DNA of 64,000 nt from Raoultibacter phocaeensis (GCF_901411515.1 NZ_CABDUX010000002.1:992001-1056000); one strand, 5' to 3'. Positions 7,223-15,421 are shown, counted from the first letter of the stretch. The notes: generated by a model not told the origin, from the sequence alone. Program-made: numbers and translations.

Positions 7223-8734
7223 ATGTATCTGCACCTAACCGATGTGAGCTACGCTTACGAAGATTCGCCAACTTATGCCCTCGAAACCGTGACGGCAACG
7301 TTCAGCGAAGGCTGGACCGGCATCGTCGGCAATAACGGGTCCGGAAAGAGCACGCTGCTGAAGCTGTTGTGTGGAATCGAGCAGCCCTCAGCAGGGGCCA
7401 TCAGGCCTGCACCGGCGGGTGTATACTGCGCTCAATCGACCGAGCATGTACCCGAGAACCTGTTCGACTTCGCAGTCGATTATACCCCGTATGCCGTTCG
7501 CCTGCGCTCGATGCTCGAGCTCGAAGACGAATGGCTCTGGCGCTACGACACGCTTTCCCATGGCGAGCGGAAGCGCGTCCAGATCGCTTGTGCGCTTTCG
7601 CTCGAACCGACGGTGCTCGCGGTAGACGAGCCGACCAACCACCTCGACGCCCGAACGAGAGATGTCCTTCTCAAGGCACTCGCCTCGTACAAGGGCATCG
7701 GCCTGCTTGTTTCCCATGACCGGATTCTGCTCGATGCGCTCGTCGGGCAGTGCTTGTTTCTCGACGCCGGGCATGCCGTATTGGTGCCCGGCACCTACAC
7801 CGAAGCGAAGGCGAGCGTGGACATTAGGCTGCGAACCGCGCAAGCCGAGCGAAAACATGCACGCGAGCAGCTTTCGAAAGCCCAGGCCGAATCCGCGCGA
7901 AGAAAAGCCGTGGCAAGCAGAAGCGCGGCGCGGCGATCGGGCAAGAACCTGGACAAGCACGATAACGACGGACGCGCAAAGCTCCGATTGGCAGTTGTCT
8001 CGGGACAGGATGGAAAAACCGGCCTGCTCTCTGCCCAAATGGATAAGAAACTCGAAGCAGCTCGAAACCGCCTTGATAAAGCGCAGGTCAAGAAGGTATA
8101 CGACAAGCCCCTTTCCATCAACGCCGAGCCTTCAAGACGACGCACGGTAGCGCATCTCGACAAAGGCAGCATCTCCTTGGGCGATGGACGCTGCCTTCGC
8201 CATCCCGAAGTATACGTGGGTCCGACCGATCGGATTGGCCTTCGCGGTCGCAACGGTACGGGTAAAAGCACGTTTCTCAAAGTCCTGCTCGATGCATCGG
8301 CTGAGGGGGTATCGCATCTCGCTTATATTCCCCAAGAAGTAAGTTCCGAAGAGGGAAGGGCAGTGCTCGATGCGCTCAAGGATATGGGTCCCGCTGCAAC
8401 GGGCGAGGTCCTTTCCCTTGTCGCACGACTCAACTCTCCCCCTGAGCGCATCCTGTCGGGCGATGAGCTCAGTCCCGGCGAACTTCGCAAGGTTATGCTT
8501 GCAATGGGGCTGCTCGAGCGCACTCATCTCGTCGTCATGGACGAACCGACCAACCATCTCGATCTTCCCTCGATCGAGGCCTTGCAGGATGTTCTCGCAC
8601 AATGCCCTTGCGCGCTCATCCTCGTTTCCCACGACGAGCGGTTTCTTGCGGCGCTCACCGATACAGCGTGGACGTTCGTAGAGGCCGATTCGCACACAAA
8701 GCAGCGAGGTGACTCTCATCTTGTGATTTCGTAA
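7223..8734 (+). CDS. ABC-F family ATPase, probable ribosome-protection protein
   Basis: A 503-residue soluble tandem ABC ATPase without membrane domains. NBD1 carries GNNGSGKST, LSHGERKRV and VDEPTNHLD. The charged inter-domain linker runs about residues 195-310. NBD2 carries GRNGTGKST, LSPGELRKV and MDEPTNHLD. ABC-F proteins act on the ribosomal E site; some displace macrolides, lincosamides, streptogramins or pleuromutilins, others are housekeeping. The leader minigene plus attenuator favours an antibiotic-responsive member. ATG 7223 is chosen for its GGAGG five bases upstream; an in-frame ATG at 7106 lies inside the attenuator and has no ribosome binding site. Substrate class cannot be read from the sequence. 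Confidence 0.88.
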   Translation: MYLHLTDVSYAYEDSPTYALETVTATFSEGWTGIVGNNGSGKSTLLKLLCGIEQPSAGAIRPAPAGVYCAQSTEHVPENLFDFAVDYTPYAVRLRSMLELEDEWLWRYDTLSHGERKRVQIACALSLEPTVLAVDEPTNHLDARTRDVLLKALASYKGIGLLVSHDRILLDALVGQCLFLDAGHAVLVPGTYTEAKASVDIRLRTAQAERKHAREQLSKAQAESARRKAVASRSAARRSGKNLDKHDNDGRAKLRLAVVSGQDGKTGLLSAQMDKKLEAARNRLDKAQVKKVYDKPLSINAEPSRRRTVAHLDKGSISLGDGRCLRHPEVYVGPTDRIGLRGRNGTGKSTFLKVLLDASAEGVSHLAYIPQEVSSEEGRAVLDALKDMGPAATGEVLSLVARLNSPPERILSGDELSPGELRKVMLAMGLLERTHLVVMDEPTNHLDLPSIEALQDVLAQCPCALILVSHDERFLAALTDTAWTFVEADSHTKQRGDSHLVIS

Positions 8735-8761
8735 CGAATCGGTGCAGAGTTTCGTGTACCG

Positions 8762-8790
8762 TTGTACCACTATATGTAGTATGGTACAGT
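8762..8790 (+). promoter_or_regulatory. nrdR promoter with a possible NrdR box
   Basis: TTGTAC (8762-8767), 17 bp, TACAGT (8785-8790). The spacer contains ACTATATGTAGT (8769-8780), a near-palindrome resembling half of the usual paired NrdR operators (ACA-CTATAT-type), consistent with autoregulation. Confidence 0.5.
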
Positions 8791-8816
8791 GAACAAAATA
8801 CCAACAAAGGAGTGAG

Positions 8817-9263
8817 ATGCGCTGTCCTTCATGTGGTTATGCAGAATCGAAAGTCGTTGACTCGCGTCCTTCGGAAGATGGTGCCTCCATCCGCAGAAGA
8901 AGGGAATGCCTCGACTGCGGTCGCCGCTTTACAACGTACGAGCGTCTCGGCGACAACCCCCTTGTCATAGTTAAATCAGATGGTTCATCGGAAGCGTACA
9001 ACCGCGAAAAACTGTTTCGCGGCATCCTGATCGCGTGCGCGAAGCGCCCTGTATCTTCCGAACAGATCGCAAGTCTGATCGACGGTATCGAAACCGAACT
9101 TCGCCAGGATATGAAAACCGAAATAAAATCGAAAGACCTCGGCAACATGGTTATGGCTCGGCTTCGCCAGCTCGACGATGTCGCATATGTGCGTTTTGCA
9201 AGCGTTTACAAGGACTTTCAGAACATCGAGGAATTCGCCACGGCACTTGAGGGGAACGACTGA
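8817..9263 (+). CDS. nrdR: Transcriptional repressor NrdR
   Basis: A 148-residue NrdR. The N-terminal zinc ribbon has CPSCG and CLDCG with the conserved SRPSEDGASIRRRREC stretch, followed by an ATP-cone domain. It senses ATP/dATP and represses ribonucleotide reductase genes. AAAGGAG precedes the ATG. It lies three bases ahead of dut, so the two nucleotide-metabolism genes are co-transcribed. Confidence 0.97.
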   Translation: MRCPSCGYAESKVVDSRPSEDGASIRRRRECLDCGRRFTTYERLGDNPLVIVKSDGSSEAYNREKLFRGILIACAKRPVSSEQIASLIDGIETELRQDMKTEIKSKDLGNMVMARLRQLDDVAYVRFASVYKDFQNIEEFATALEGND

Positions 9264-9265
9264 TC

Positions 9266-9709
9266 GTGGAAGCCATTGAAGTGCCGATACGGCTTCTCGA
9301 CCACGGACTCGAGGCTCCCGCGTACGCCTATCCGGGCGATGCGGGACTCGATCTTCGTTCGTCGATCGACATCGATCTCGAACCTTTCGAGCGCGCGCTC
9401 GTTCCTACCGGCATCGCGGCGGCTATCCCTCATGGGTATGCGGGATTCGTGCTTCCCCGAAGCGGTGCGGCTATCAAGCAAGGCCTTTCTTTGGTGAACG
9501 CTCCGGGCTTGATCGACAGCAACTACCGCGGAGAGATACAAGCGATCGTCATCAATCTCGATCCCCGAAAGACGCTTTCCATACAAAGAGGCGATCGGAT
9601 CGCACAGATGGTGATCACGAAAACACCCGTCATATCGATTGCATTGACCGATGAGCTGGAAGATTCGGTGCGCGGGGCAGGCGGGTTCGGAAGCAGCGGA
9701 AACACATGA
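9266..9709 (+). CDS. dut: dUTP diphosphatase
   Basis: A 147-residue trimeric-type dUTPase with GDAGLDLR (motif 1), PRSGAA (motif 2), LIDSNYRGE (motif 3), GDRIAQM (motif 4) and the C-terminal RGAGGFGSSG (motif 5). It hydrolyses dUTP to dUMP and pyrophosphate, limiting uracil in DNA. GTG start directly after nrdR implies translational coupling. A strong terminator follows. Confidence 0.96.
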   Translation: MEAIEVPIRLLDHGLEAPAYAYPGDAGLDLRSSIDIDLEPFERALVPTGIAAAIPHGYAGFVLPRSGAAIKQGLSLVNAPGLIDSNYRGEIQAIVINLDPRKTLSIQRGDRIAQMVITKTPVISIALTDELEDSVRGAGGFGSSGNT

Positions 9710-9830
9710 GCGCGGTGCCCGAGCGGCACCCGATACAGCGGGATAAGCGGGCCAAACGCAGTTCAACTGCACGACAACCCCGCTTTCTCGATACTGGTAG
9801 TTTATAAACCACATACGCAGCCGCTACCAA

Positions 9831-9865
9831 GGAAAGGCCCCCGAACGGGGCCTTTCCACTTTTCT
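9831..9865 (+). terminator. Terminator after dut
   Basis: GGAAAGGCCCC and GGGGCCTTTCC form an 11-bp stem with a three-base loop, followed by ACTTTTCT. Confidence 0.9.
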
Positions 9866-9890
9866 GGCATCGGTTCGCGCACATCCCATA

Positions 9891-10015
9891 AAGGTTAGAG
9901 TAACTCTAACCTTGCTCCGAAGATACCTTAGAGTTACTCTAAGTATACGAAAGGAAACGGTACCTGAAACAGCGATCGGCCTACGCTATACTTACTACCT
10001 TAGAGTTGCTCTAAG
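9891..10015. promoter_or_regulatory. Three palindromic operators upstream of the MerR gene
   Basis: Perfect palindromes built on TTAGAGT-N-ACTCTAA occur at 9891-9913 (11-bp arms, centre A9902) and 9927-9943 (CTTAGAGT-T-ACTCTAAG), with a one-mismatch copy at 9999-10015 (TTAGAGTTGCTCTAA). They resemble the promoter-spacer operators of MerR-family regulators and precede a MerR gene, so autoregulation is likely. Similar sequences occur at 31055 and, degraded, at 37217 and 54972. Confidence 0.75.
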
Positions 10016-10090
10016 CACATAACCGAACTCGAGCAAGCTTGGTTATGTGCGCGGTAGCGCAGGTTCTCGGAATAAGATCAAGGAGAACGA

Positions 10091-10519
10091 ATGGAAAAAG
10101 ACCGCAGCGTTTTGAAGCAAACGGCGCACGTCGCGCCCAAACGCTATTCGATCAGCGAAGTTTCGGAATTGTCGGGCATCTCGGCGTTTACGATCCGCTA
10201 TTACGATAAGTGCGGGTTCTTCCCAGGACTCCAGCGCGGCAAAAACAACGTCCGCTGGTTTTCCGAGGACGACATAGCCGCGTTACATCTTGTTGATGCT
10301 TTGAGGAAAAGCGGCTTGTCCATAGAGGGCATACAGTATTATGTCAGACTAAGTTCGAAAGGCGATGCGAGTCGTCAAGAGCGTCTGATGATACTCGAAG
10401 CACGGCAAACCGTTCTCGAATACCAACGAGAAGAGCTTGATGAAAGCCTGAGGACGCTGCAATGCGAGTATGCGGGTCTGAAAGAGGAAAAAGAAGGGAT
10501 TTCGGATTCTCAGACGTGA
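10091..10519 (+). CDS. MerR-family transcriptional regulator
   Basis: A 142-residue regulator. The winged helix (residues about 18-85: YSISEVSELSGISAFTIRYYDKCGFF and NNVRWFSEDDIAALHLVDALRKSGLSIEGI) is followed by a dimerisation coiled coil (about 95-135). It has no C-terminal metal-binding cysteines, so it belongs to the small-molecule or aldehyde-type MerR subgroup rather than a metal sensor. It has an AAGGAG ribosome binding site and three matching palindromes upstream. The downstream gene at 10646 may be a target. Confidence 0.85.
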   Translation: MEKDRSVLKQTAHVAPKRYSISEVSELSGISAFTIRYYDKCGFFPGLQRGKNNVRWFSEDDIAALHLVDALRKSGLSIEGIQYYVRLSSKGDASRQERLMILEARQTVLEYQREELDESLRTLQCEYAGLKEEKEGISDSQT

Positions 10520-10599
10520 TAGACGGTAAAAAACAACGACCTACGAGTCGTCTGAAGCTAAAACGGGGCCTTAGAACGGCTCTCAGAGCCTCGTTTGCA

Positions 10600-10624
10600 A
10601 AAAGCCTGGTCAAAGGCTTTTAAT
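10600..10624 (+). terminator. Possible terminator after merR
   Basis: AAAAGCC (10600-10606) pairs with GGCTTTT (10615-10621) around an eight-base loop; the T-run is part of the stem. Weak, may permit readthrough into 10646. Confidence 0.45.
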
Positions 10625-10645
10625 GTGTACGTGAAAGGAAAAACG

Positions 10646-11089
10646 ATGGCCGACGAGCAAAATCAGCCGCCACAAACCCCCAAACCGCCTCAAGGGCCTC
10701 AGCAGTTCAATTACGATGATGCCCGAGAACTCAAGTCAGCGCAAAACCTCGTTATTGCGGCCAGCATCACCGGACCGATATCCATGATTATCGGAGGGGT
10801 GTTTTTGGGAACGATCGGTCTTATATGCGGCATACTCGCGTATCGCAAGATCAAAGCGCTCATGGGCAAAGGCGGACCCATTGGACTTATGGCCGGCAGA
10901 TTGCGTACGGCGTGCGTTGTGGCGCTGGTTGTCACAGCAATTGCTTTAGTTTTGAATATTGCGAATATGATTATGATTTATCCGCTCGTCATGGAAGCCG
11001 TGCAAACAGGAGATTACTCCAAGCTGTTCCCGAACGGCACCGTACCGTCCACTGGTGGCTCGACCAGCGGCAATCCGACGTGGGGTTAA
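10646..11089 (+). CDS. Small DUF4190-like membrane protein
   Basis: A 147-residue protein with a Pro/Gln-rich cytosolic N-terminus (about 30 residues), then three hydrophobic segments separated by an RKIKALMGKGG loop, and a Gly/Ser/Thr-rich tail. This layout matches DUF4190-type integral membrane proteins of unknown function. Start 10646 has AAAGGA upstream. It lies between a MerR regulator and the left end of the prophage; it is the last chromosomal gene before the insertion. Confidence 0.7.
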   Translation: MADEQNQPPQTPKPPQGPQQFNYDDARELKSAQNLVIAASITGPISMIIGGVFLGTIGLICGILAYRKIKALMGKGGPIGLMAGRLRTACVVALVVTAIALVLNIANMIMIYPLVMEAVQTGDYSKLFPNGTVPSTGGSTSGNPTWG

Positions 11090-11125
11090 AGTATGCCGAC
11101 GCCGCTTCCAGTCTCTTCGTAGCCG

Positions 11126-11140
11126 TTTTATTGATAATGC
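11126..11140 (+). repeat. Left XerC-type half site (prophage boundary)
   Basis: TTTTATTGATAATGC, identical at 16886-16900 and 16954-16968. With two to four further flanking bases it matches the right copy over 19 bp (CCGTTTTATTGATAATGCG). The sequence that follows here (GTCTATCGTACTGTTGCAG) does not look like a XerD arm but resembles the sequence after the 16886 copy, so it is probably phage-derived. Confidence 0.75.
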
Positions 11141-11230
11141 GTCTATCGTACTGTTGCAGGTCAGAGCACTTTTTTATGAATTATATACAAAACAACCCGA
11201 TGAGAAAGAGCGCCTTACAGAACGATTTAT

Positions 11231-11263
11231 ACTACATGTTGGGGCGGCATGTCAACATGTAGT
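11231..11263. repeat. Perfect 11-bp inverted repeat downstream of the phage rep gene
   Basis: ACTACATGTTG (11231-11241) and CAACATGTAGT (11253-11263) with an 11-base loop. It sits between the prophage end and the rep stop codon. It could be the transcript terminator, although no U-run follows on the minus strand, or a replication/packaging hairpin of the phage genome. Confidence 0.7.
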
Positions 11264-11285
11264 GGCAAACGAATGTTTGAAAATC

Positions 11286-12101
11286 TCAATCCATACGGTA
11301 AAGCTCGTAACGACAATGCACATGCTTACCCGAGGGGGTGACAAGCTCGCTATCCCGCGACGAGAGCGCAAGCATGTCGCCCGAGCTGATCATATCCGTA
11401 TAGGCTTCAAACGATATACTGCGTTCAACGGGTCGCTTGATACCGCGCGAACAGTTATAGAGCCTAACACCAGATTCGTAATTGAGCAGCCGACCGCCCT
11501 TCTTGCCTTGCTCCATATCATCCGTTAGATAAGCGCATAAGTAGTTACCAAGATTGTTAATGTCATCCGTAAATCCCTGAATGTTAACGAAACCGTGACC
11601 CCATATAGCGCGCACCTCATCATTGTCCATCCACGGGGCAGGGGAGCCGAAAAACAATACGCAATGCAGATGCCAAGCTCCGCGCCCCTGCTGCTCCTTA
11701 ACGTAAAGGTATTCATGAGGGCCATAACGCTTCCTCATATTGCGGCTGAACACAGTCCAATCATTGCGTATGCGCTTGTTGTTCCGCATATTCTCGGCAT
11801 ACGTCAAAGTCAAAAACCGCACATGCGACGGCTCGTCGTAATTGCAATTGATAAGCTGTTTGATGGCATTGAACGCCCTATGGATACTGCGGCGATGATC
11901 GGACTTGGTGCCAGTCTCACCCTTGCTGTAAGGCCTCAATTCGCTCGTACTGTACACGTAGTAGAAATCATCGTTTACACGGGCTATACGTGCCTTGCTG
12001 GGCGGCACGTAGTTGCAAAGCGTCATCTGGACAGTGTGCCTACAATCAACGAGCTTGATGTAGGGAACCGACTCGGTAAACTCATCATAGTCATCATGCA
12101 T
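11286..12101 (-). CDS. Phage rolling-circle replication initiator (HUH endonuclease)
   Basis: A 271-residue protein. Motif 1 is FLTLTY (residues 96-101), the metal-binding HUH motif is AWHLHCVLF with His144 and His146, and the tyrosine motif NYLCAYL has Tyr187 and Tyr191. This is the order of single-strand nickases that start rolling-circle replication of filamentous phages and ssDNA plasmids. GGAGG lies four bases before the ATG. It is the last gene of the phage cluster, separated from zot by a hairpin-rich region that could hold the nick site. Codon use and AT content differ from chromosomal neighbours. Confidence 0.85.
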   Translation of the reverse strand: MHDDYDEFTESVPYIKLVDCRHTVQMTLCNYVPPSKARIARVNDDFYYVYSTSELRPYSKGETGTKSDHRRSIHRAFNAIKQLINCNYDEPSHVRFLTLTYAENMRNNKRIRNDWTVFSRNMRKRYGPHEYLYVKEQQGRGAWHLHCVLFFGSPAPWMDNDEVRAIWGHGFVNIQGFTDDINNLGNYLCAYLTDDMEQGKKGGRLLNYESGVRLYNCSRGIKRPVERSISFEAYTDMISSGDMLALSSRDSELVTPSGKHVHCRYELYRMD

Positions 12102-12329
12102 GATGCCTCCAGTTGCATTGTGTACCTATAATCAAGTTAATAAAGGGGCCGCGATCGCCAGCGGCGCACACGGCTACCATTGCCAGCACGAAACGTTGCT
12201 CGGGATCCCGAGCAAAAAACACGCAATGAAGGAAAGCGCCGAGACGCAGCTAAAACCTCGAAGCGGTTTTAGCTTGCCCCGACAGTGTTAGAATTCGGTA
12301 TTTCCGCTGCTGCACGCAGCGGCGCAAGA
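12102..12329. other. Phage intergenic region with three hairpins (candidate origin/packaging signal)
   Basis: The only sizeable non-coding stretch inside the prophage. It contains the perfect palindrome TGCTCGGGATCCCGAGCA (12197-12214), a 10-bp stem AGCTAAAACC/GGTTTTAGCT (12248-12274) with a seven-base loop, and CCGCTGC/GCAGCGG (12304-12322). Clustered hairpins in the main intergenic region are where filamentous phages keep plus/minus strand origins and the packaging signal. Assignment of each hairpin is not possible by eye. Confidence 0.6.
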
Positions 12330-12959
12330 TCACCCGTTAACGGAAACGGGAACGTCATCGAACAAGTTGAATGTATCGTATATGCGCGTATAGCGCCGAA
12401 GGGGGAGCAGCCAAACGGAACCTAAGCGATCGGTATGCTGATACCATGTCTTGACACCGCAAAATGCCCTACCGCCGACCAGAAGCGAAAACAGAAAACC
12501 GAGCGTTCCGAAGTTCGCAAGCGACCTGTGGTTGTATTCGTACTCGATAAGATTGCGTATCTGACGGTCTATCATACGATCGAACTGAGCGACCAAGTAT
12601 ATATCAAAACCGTACTTGCGATGCTGCGTAAAAAACTTGACCCATTCGGAGCGCGATTTGTCGTGCCATGTCCGAGCATTGAACAGCAACTGGCACTCAT
12701 CGATATAGAGCTTAATCGTTGACTCCCTGAATCGGCGGCCCGAAGTACGCCAAAAATTACGTGCATAATCGATCAACGCAGCAGGCGTAAGATCATCGTT
12801 GTCCATATAAACAAACTCACCTTTGCAACCACGAATGCAATCAACATTAACAGCGTAATTAGCTATAACTGGCCGACCCCTACGTAAGGCATCGCGAATA
12901 TCCCGAGCCTGATGCAACGACTTGCCAGAACCGGGAGTACCCGTAAAAAGATATATCAT
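12330..12959 (-). CDS. Zot/pI-like phage assembly ATPase
   Basis: A 209-residue P-loop protein: Walker A GTPGSGKS at residues 7-14, and Walker B-like KLYIDECQ near residue 83. These belong to the zonula occludens toxin (Zot)/gene I family that drives extrusion of filamentous phage through the envelope. It lacks a long periplasmic C-terminal domain, as expected for a host with a single membrane. A hydrophobic stretch at about 149-165 may anchor it. AGGAGG ribosome binding site. It directly follows a small membrane gene, as in other inoviruses. Confidence 0.88.
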   Translation of the reverse strand: MIYLFTGTPGSGKSLHQARDIRDALRRGRPVIANYAVNVDCIRGCKGEFVYMDNDDLTPAALIDYARNFWRTSGRRFRESTIKLYIDECQLLFNARTWHDKSRSEWVKFFTQHRKYGFDIYLVAQFDRMIDRQIRNLIEYEYNHRSLANFGTLGFLFSLLVGGRAFCGVKTWYQHTDRLGSVWLLPLRRYTRIYDTFNLFDDVPVSVNG

Positions 12960-12967
12960 CCGTCCTC

Positions 12968-13240
12968 CTAATCATCTTTGGTAAGCTTGCCAAGAAAAGA
13001 CGAGCGGAACCATTGGACAGCCGCAAGCAGCAACATAGCACCCGCATACGACATTGCTACATCAATTATCGAAGGAATAGGCACAAGCCAATTCAACATG
13101 CCGAGGCCGACATTCATTATCTCGTTGTCTGTAACGAGAACGAGATTGTCAGGAACCCAAGAATCAGGAAAAAACGAGACAATCAACCCAAGAACGCTGA
13201 AAAGCGTCGTGCCGATGAACTCAATAACTTCGGCAATCAT
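12968..13240 (-). CDS. Small phage membrane protein (possible pVI-like)
   Basis: A 90-residue protein with about three hydrophobic segments (residues 4-24, 43-58, 62-78) and a basic tail. It is located between the pIII-like gene and zot, the usual place of the gene VI minor coat protein in filamentous phages. Start overlaps the stop of the upstream gene (ATGA), with GGAGG ahead. No sequence motif proves the function. Confidence 0.65.
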   Translation of the reverse strand: MIAEVIEFIGTTLFSVLGLIVSFFPDSWVPDNLVLVTDNEIMNVGLGMLNWLVPIPSIIDVAMSYAGAMLLLAAVQWFRSSFLGKLTKDD

Positions 13241-14709
13241 TCCTTACCTCCGAACATGAAATTCTTGGTAGCCCATATGAGACCCACGATGAACAAGATC
13301 AGCATCAGCCCACGAGACGCTACGGCGAGATCGTTGAAAGGAGATAAATCAATATGATACTTCTCGGTATCGCCGTTAAAACCATTCGGAACCTCGAAAT
13401 CAAACTGCGGAGCCTCGGAAGGCATATCGAACAGCGTGAAAATGGAAACAAGATCGAACAACACGCAGAACGGCAGCTTATTGCGCATGAGGCCCGCAAG
13501 CTCGCTAATCGAATCACCCAAAGCGGGCATATCGAGATCGCCTATCACGGCGTCGGCAACGTCACTGATAGTAGCTTGAGCGAGAAGCAACGTCAAAAGC
13601 GTTTCAATGCTCGACAACTGACCCGAGTAATCGGGAATATCAGGAAAAACAATCTCCCCTCCAGAACCGCCGCCATCAGGTATCTCGATACCGTTAACAG
13701 CAGCCACAACACTATCAATCTTACCCCCCAACGCGAAAAGATAATCATAGATAGCGGGTATATACGCACCGAAATTACTGTTTGCAACGACAAGATTGCT
13801 ATTGATCAAGTCAAGCACGGAAACCATATAGCTAAACGGACCAGATCGCCCATGCATACTGAAAACCCATTGCAGGAGAGATAGAACATCACTGAAATCA
13901 GACGAATCGGAACCATCGCCAGTCCAACCGCCCGAGCCACCGCCGCCAGTCCAGCCGCCAGACGGCCTATCAGTGGCCCCGCCGCCAGGACCTACAACCT
14001 CCTCGCCGTCAAGCACGGCACCGTTATGAACGGTCATGCGACCATCCGACCAGCTGGCAATAAGCATGGCGGTTTCCGCATTACTACCACGATAAAAATG
14101 CCAAGTGCAAGACGATTCAAAAATAGTAGTAGAATAATTTTGCTTATCGATATTGAAATGCCCTGAGTGCCTTTGCCATAAACTATTAGATGCGCGTAAA
14201 TCAACAGCTTCATCTATTGATGGAACACTAGTAAAGCGACCGCTGCTATTCAGTACGGTAAATTCGGTGCTTGAACTTGACGAATATACACCCTCAGCAA
14301 TATTGGAAGATGGCGAAGCTAAATTAGATCGCCATGAAACAATGGGTAGTTTTATATCAGACGAGTTTACTAGGCAACCCCTGCTAGCATCACCCATTGT
14401 AAAGTTATAAACATAGCTACCATAAGTAACAGAATACTTAGTAGCCCGATAACCAGACAAAACCGCTAAAGGGCTAGCAGCAAGGAAGTCGCTTTCAGAT
14501 TGATCACCATCGAAAGAATCAGCTTCAAAAGAATCGACACCAGAAACAGAACCGCTATCGTTATCAACAGCACCTTCAACCAGCGGGGAATCAACCGCCT
14601 CTTGCGTTTCTGCGTTGTTTCCATCATCGCTCCCATCGGCAAATGCTGACGTTACCGATGATATTACAAGCGCAATCGAAAGTAAAACCGAAACGACGGG
14701 CCGAAGCAT
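13237..14709 (-). CDS. pIII-like phage adsorption/minor coat protein
   Basis: A 490-residue secreted protein. The signal peptide is MLRPVVSVLLSIALVISSV... with cleavage after AFA. An acidic linker follows, then globular regions separated by Gly-rich linkers (GGWTGGGGSGGWTGDG, about residues 245-265), and one C-terminal TM segment (SRGLMLILFIVGLIWATKNF) with a short tail. This is the architecture of pIII, which binds the host receptor and anchors in the membrane through its C-terminus. ATG 14709 is chosen over an upstream start because of the signal peptide and the GAGGGGG site. Confidence 0.8.
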   Translation of the reverse strand: MLRPVVSVLLSIALVISSVTSAFADGSDDGNNAETQEAVDSPLVEGAVDNDSGSVSGVDSFEADSFDGDQSESDFLAASPLAVLSGYRATKYSVTYGSYVYNFTMGDASRGCLVNSSDIKLPIVSWRSNLASPSSNIAEGVYSSSSSTEFTVLNSSGRFTSVPSIDEAVDLRASNSLWQRHSGHFNIDKQNYSTTIFESSCTWHFYRGSNAETAMLIASWSDGRMTVHNGAVLDGEEVVGPGGGATDRPSGGWTGGGGSGGWTGDGSDSSDFSDVLSLLQWVFSMHGRSGPFSYMVSVLDLINSNLVVANSNFGAYIPAIYDYLFALGGKIDSVVAAVNGIEIPDGGGSGGEIVFPDIPDYSGQLSSIETLLTLLLAQATISDVADAVIGDLDMPALGDSISELAGLMRNKLPFCVLFDLVSIFTLFDMPSEAPQFDFEVPNGFNGDTEKYHIDLSPFNDLAVASRGLMLILFIVGLIWATKNFMFGGKE

Positions 14710-14719
14710 CGCAACCCCC

Positions 14720-14911
14720 TCAGAAAAGAATGGAGAGGGCCACGCATACAGGCAGAAAACTAACAAGCCTAGGCCCGATTTTGAAGGGTAGCAACCCCTC
14801 ATGATCGGATAGATAAGACAACGCAAAAATCATGACAATATAAACCGCTACAGCGGTAACAACGTTGACAGCAAAACCGATCAACGATAGCAAGAGAAAA
14901 AGCCAATCCAT
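14720..14911 (-). CDS. 63-residue phage membrane protein
   Basis: Starts MDWLFLLLSLIGFAVNVV at 14911 after a GGAGG site and has two hydrophobic segments (residues 2-30 and about 45-62). It lies between the coat-protein candidate and the pIII-like gene, where small virion-tip proteins (pVII/pIX type) or a hydrophobic assembly factor are often found. Function not determined. Confidence 0.65.
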   Translation of the reverse strand: MDWLFLLLSLIGFAVNVVTAVAVYIVMIFALSYLSDHEGLLPFKIGPRLVSFLPVCVALSILF

Positions 14912-15056
14912 TTCAATAACCTCCATTATATACGAGCGAAAGCCCATAGCGGGCAGATGCGGAAAGCCCCCGAATCGGTGCAGCGGCGGCGAGCGGGGCC
15001 CCAAAACCCCACACGCCGCAGCCGCACCGAAACAGGGGCCAATCCGACAAGCGCCG

Positions 15057-15215
15057 CTAACGAGCCATGCGCTTGAAAACGCCGATGCCAAGCGTGATGA
15101 CGATGATGCCACCAGCAATAGGCAGAGCAGCAGGCACGATGGTGCCGAGCGCGGACAGACATTCAGTCGCGATGCCAGTAATTCCCGTGGTAAGGGCGGT
15201 AACCATTGCTTCCAT
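15057..15215 (-). CDS. Candidate major coat protein (pVIII-like), 52 residues
   Basis: ATG 15215, with AAGGAAG upstream. The sequence opens MEAMVTALTTGITGIATECL, continues with a hydrophobic core (VPAALPIAGGIIVITLGIGVF) and ends KRMAR. A short amphipathic N-terminal half, one transmembrane helix and a basic C-terminus that would contact phage DNA are the defining layout of inovirus major coat proteins. It has no long signal peptide, as seen in several Gram-positive inoviruses. Confidence 0.75.
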   Translation of the reverse strand: MEAMVTALTTGITGIATECLSALGTIVPAALPIAGGIIVITLGIGVFKRMAR

Positions 15216-15265
15216 TGTTCTTCCTTCCTAAAATAGTTTTATATAATCGCTTTTCGCGAAAAAGC

Positions 15266-15421
15266 CTATCTACCTTGCACGATCTTGCGGAAAACAAGCC
15301 AGACCATCCCGCAAGCCCATGGAGCAAAGGGGAGCAGCATACCCGCGAAAACCAGAGTCGGCAGCATCCCCAAAAGAAAATTAAAGTAATCCAAATTGAA
15401 AACCGCAGCGAAAGTGTCCAT
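15266..15421 (-). CDS. 51-residue phage membrane protein
   Basis: ATG 15421 immediately follows the TAG of the upstream gene (TAGATG), so it is translationally coupled. It encodes MDTFAAVFNLDYFNFLLGML and ends FRKIVQGR. Two hydrophobic stretches are visible with a short basic tail. Candidate minor coat or assembly protein; no homology can be claimed. Confidence 0.65.
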   Translation of the reverse strand: MDTFAAVFNLDYFNFLLGMLPTLVFAGMLLPFAPWACGMVWLVFRKIVQGR

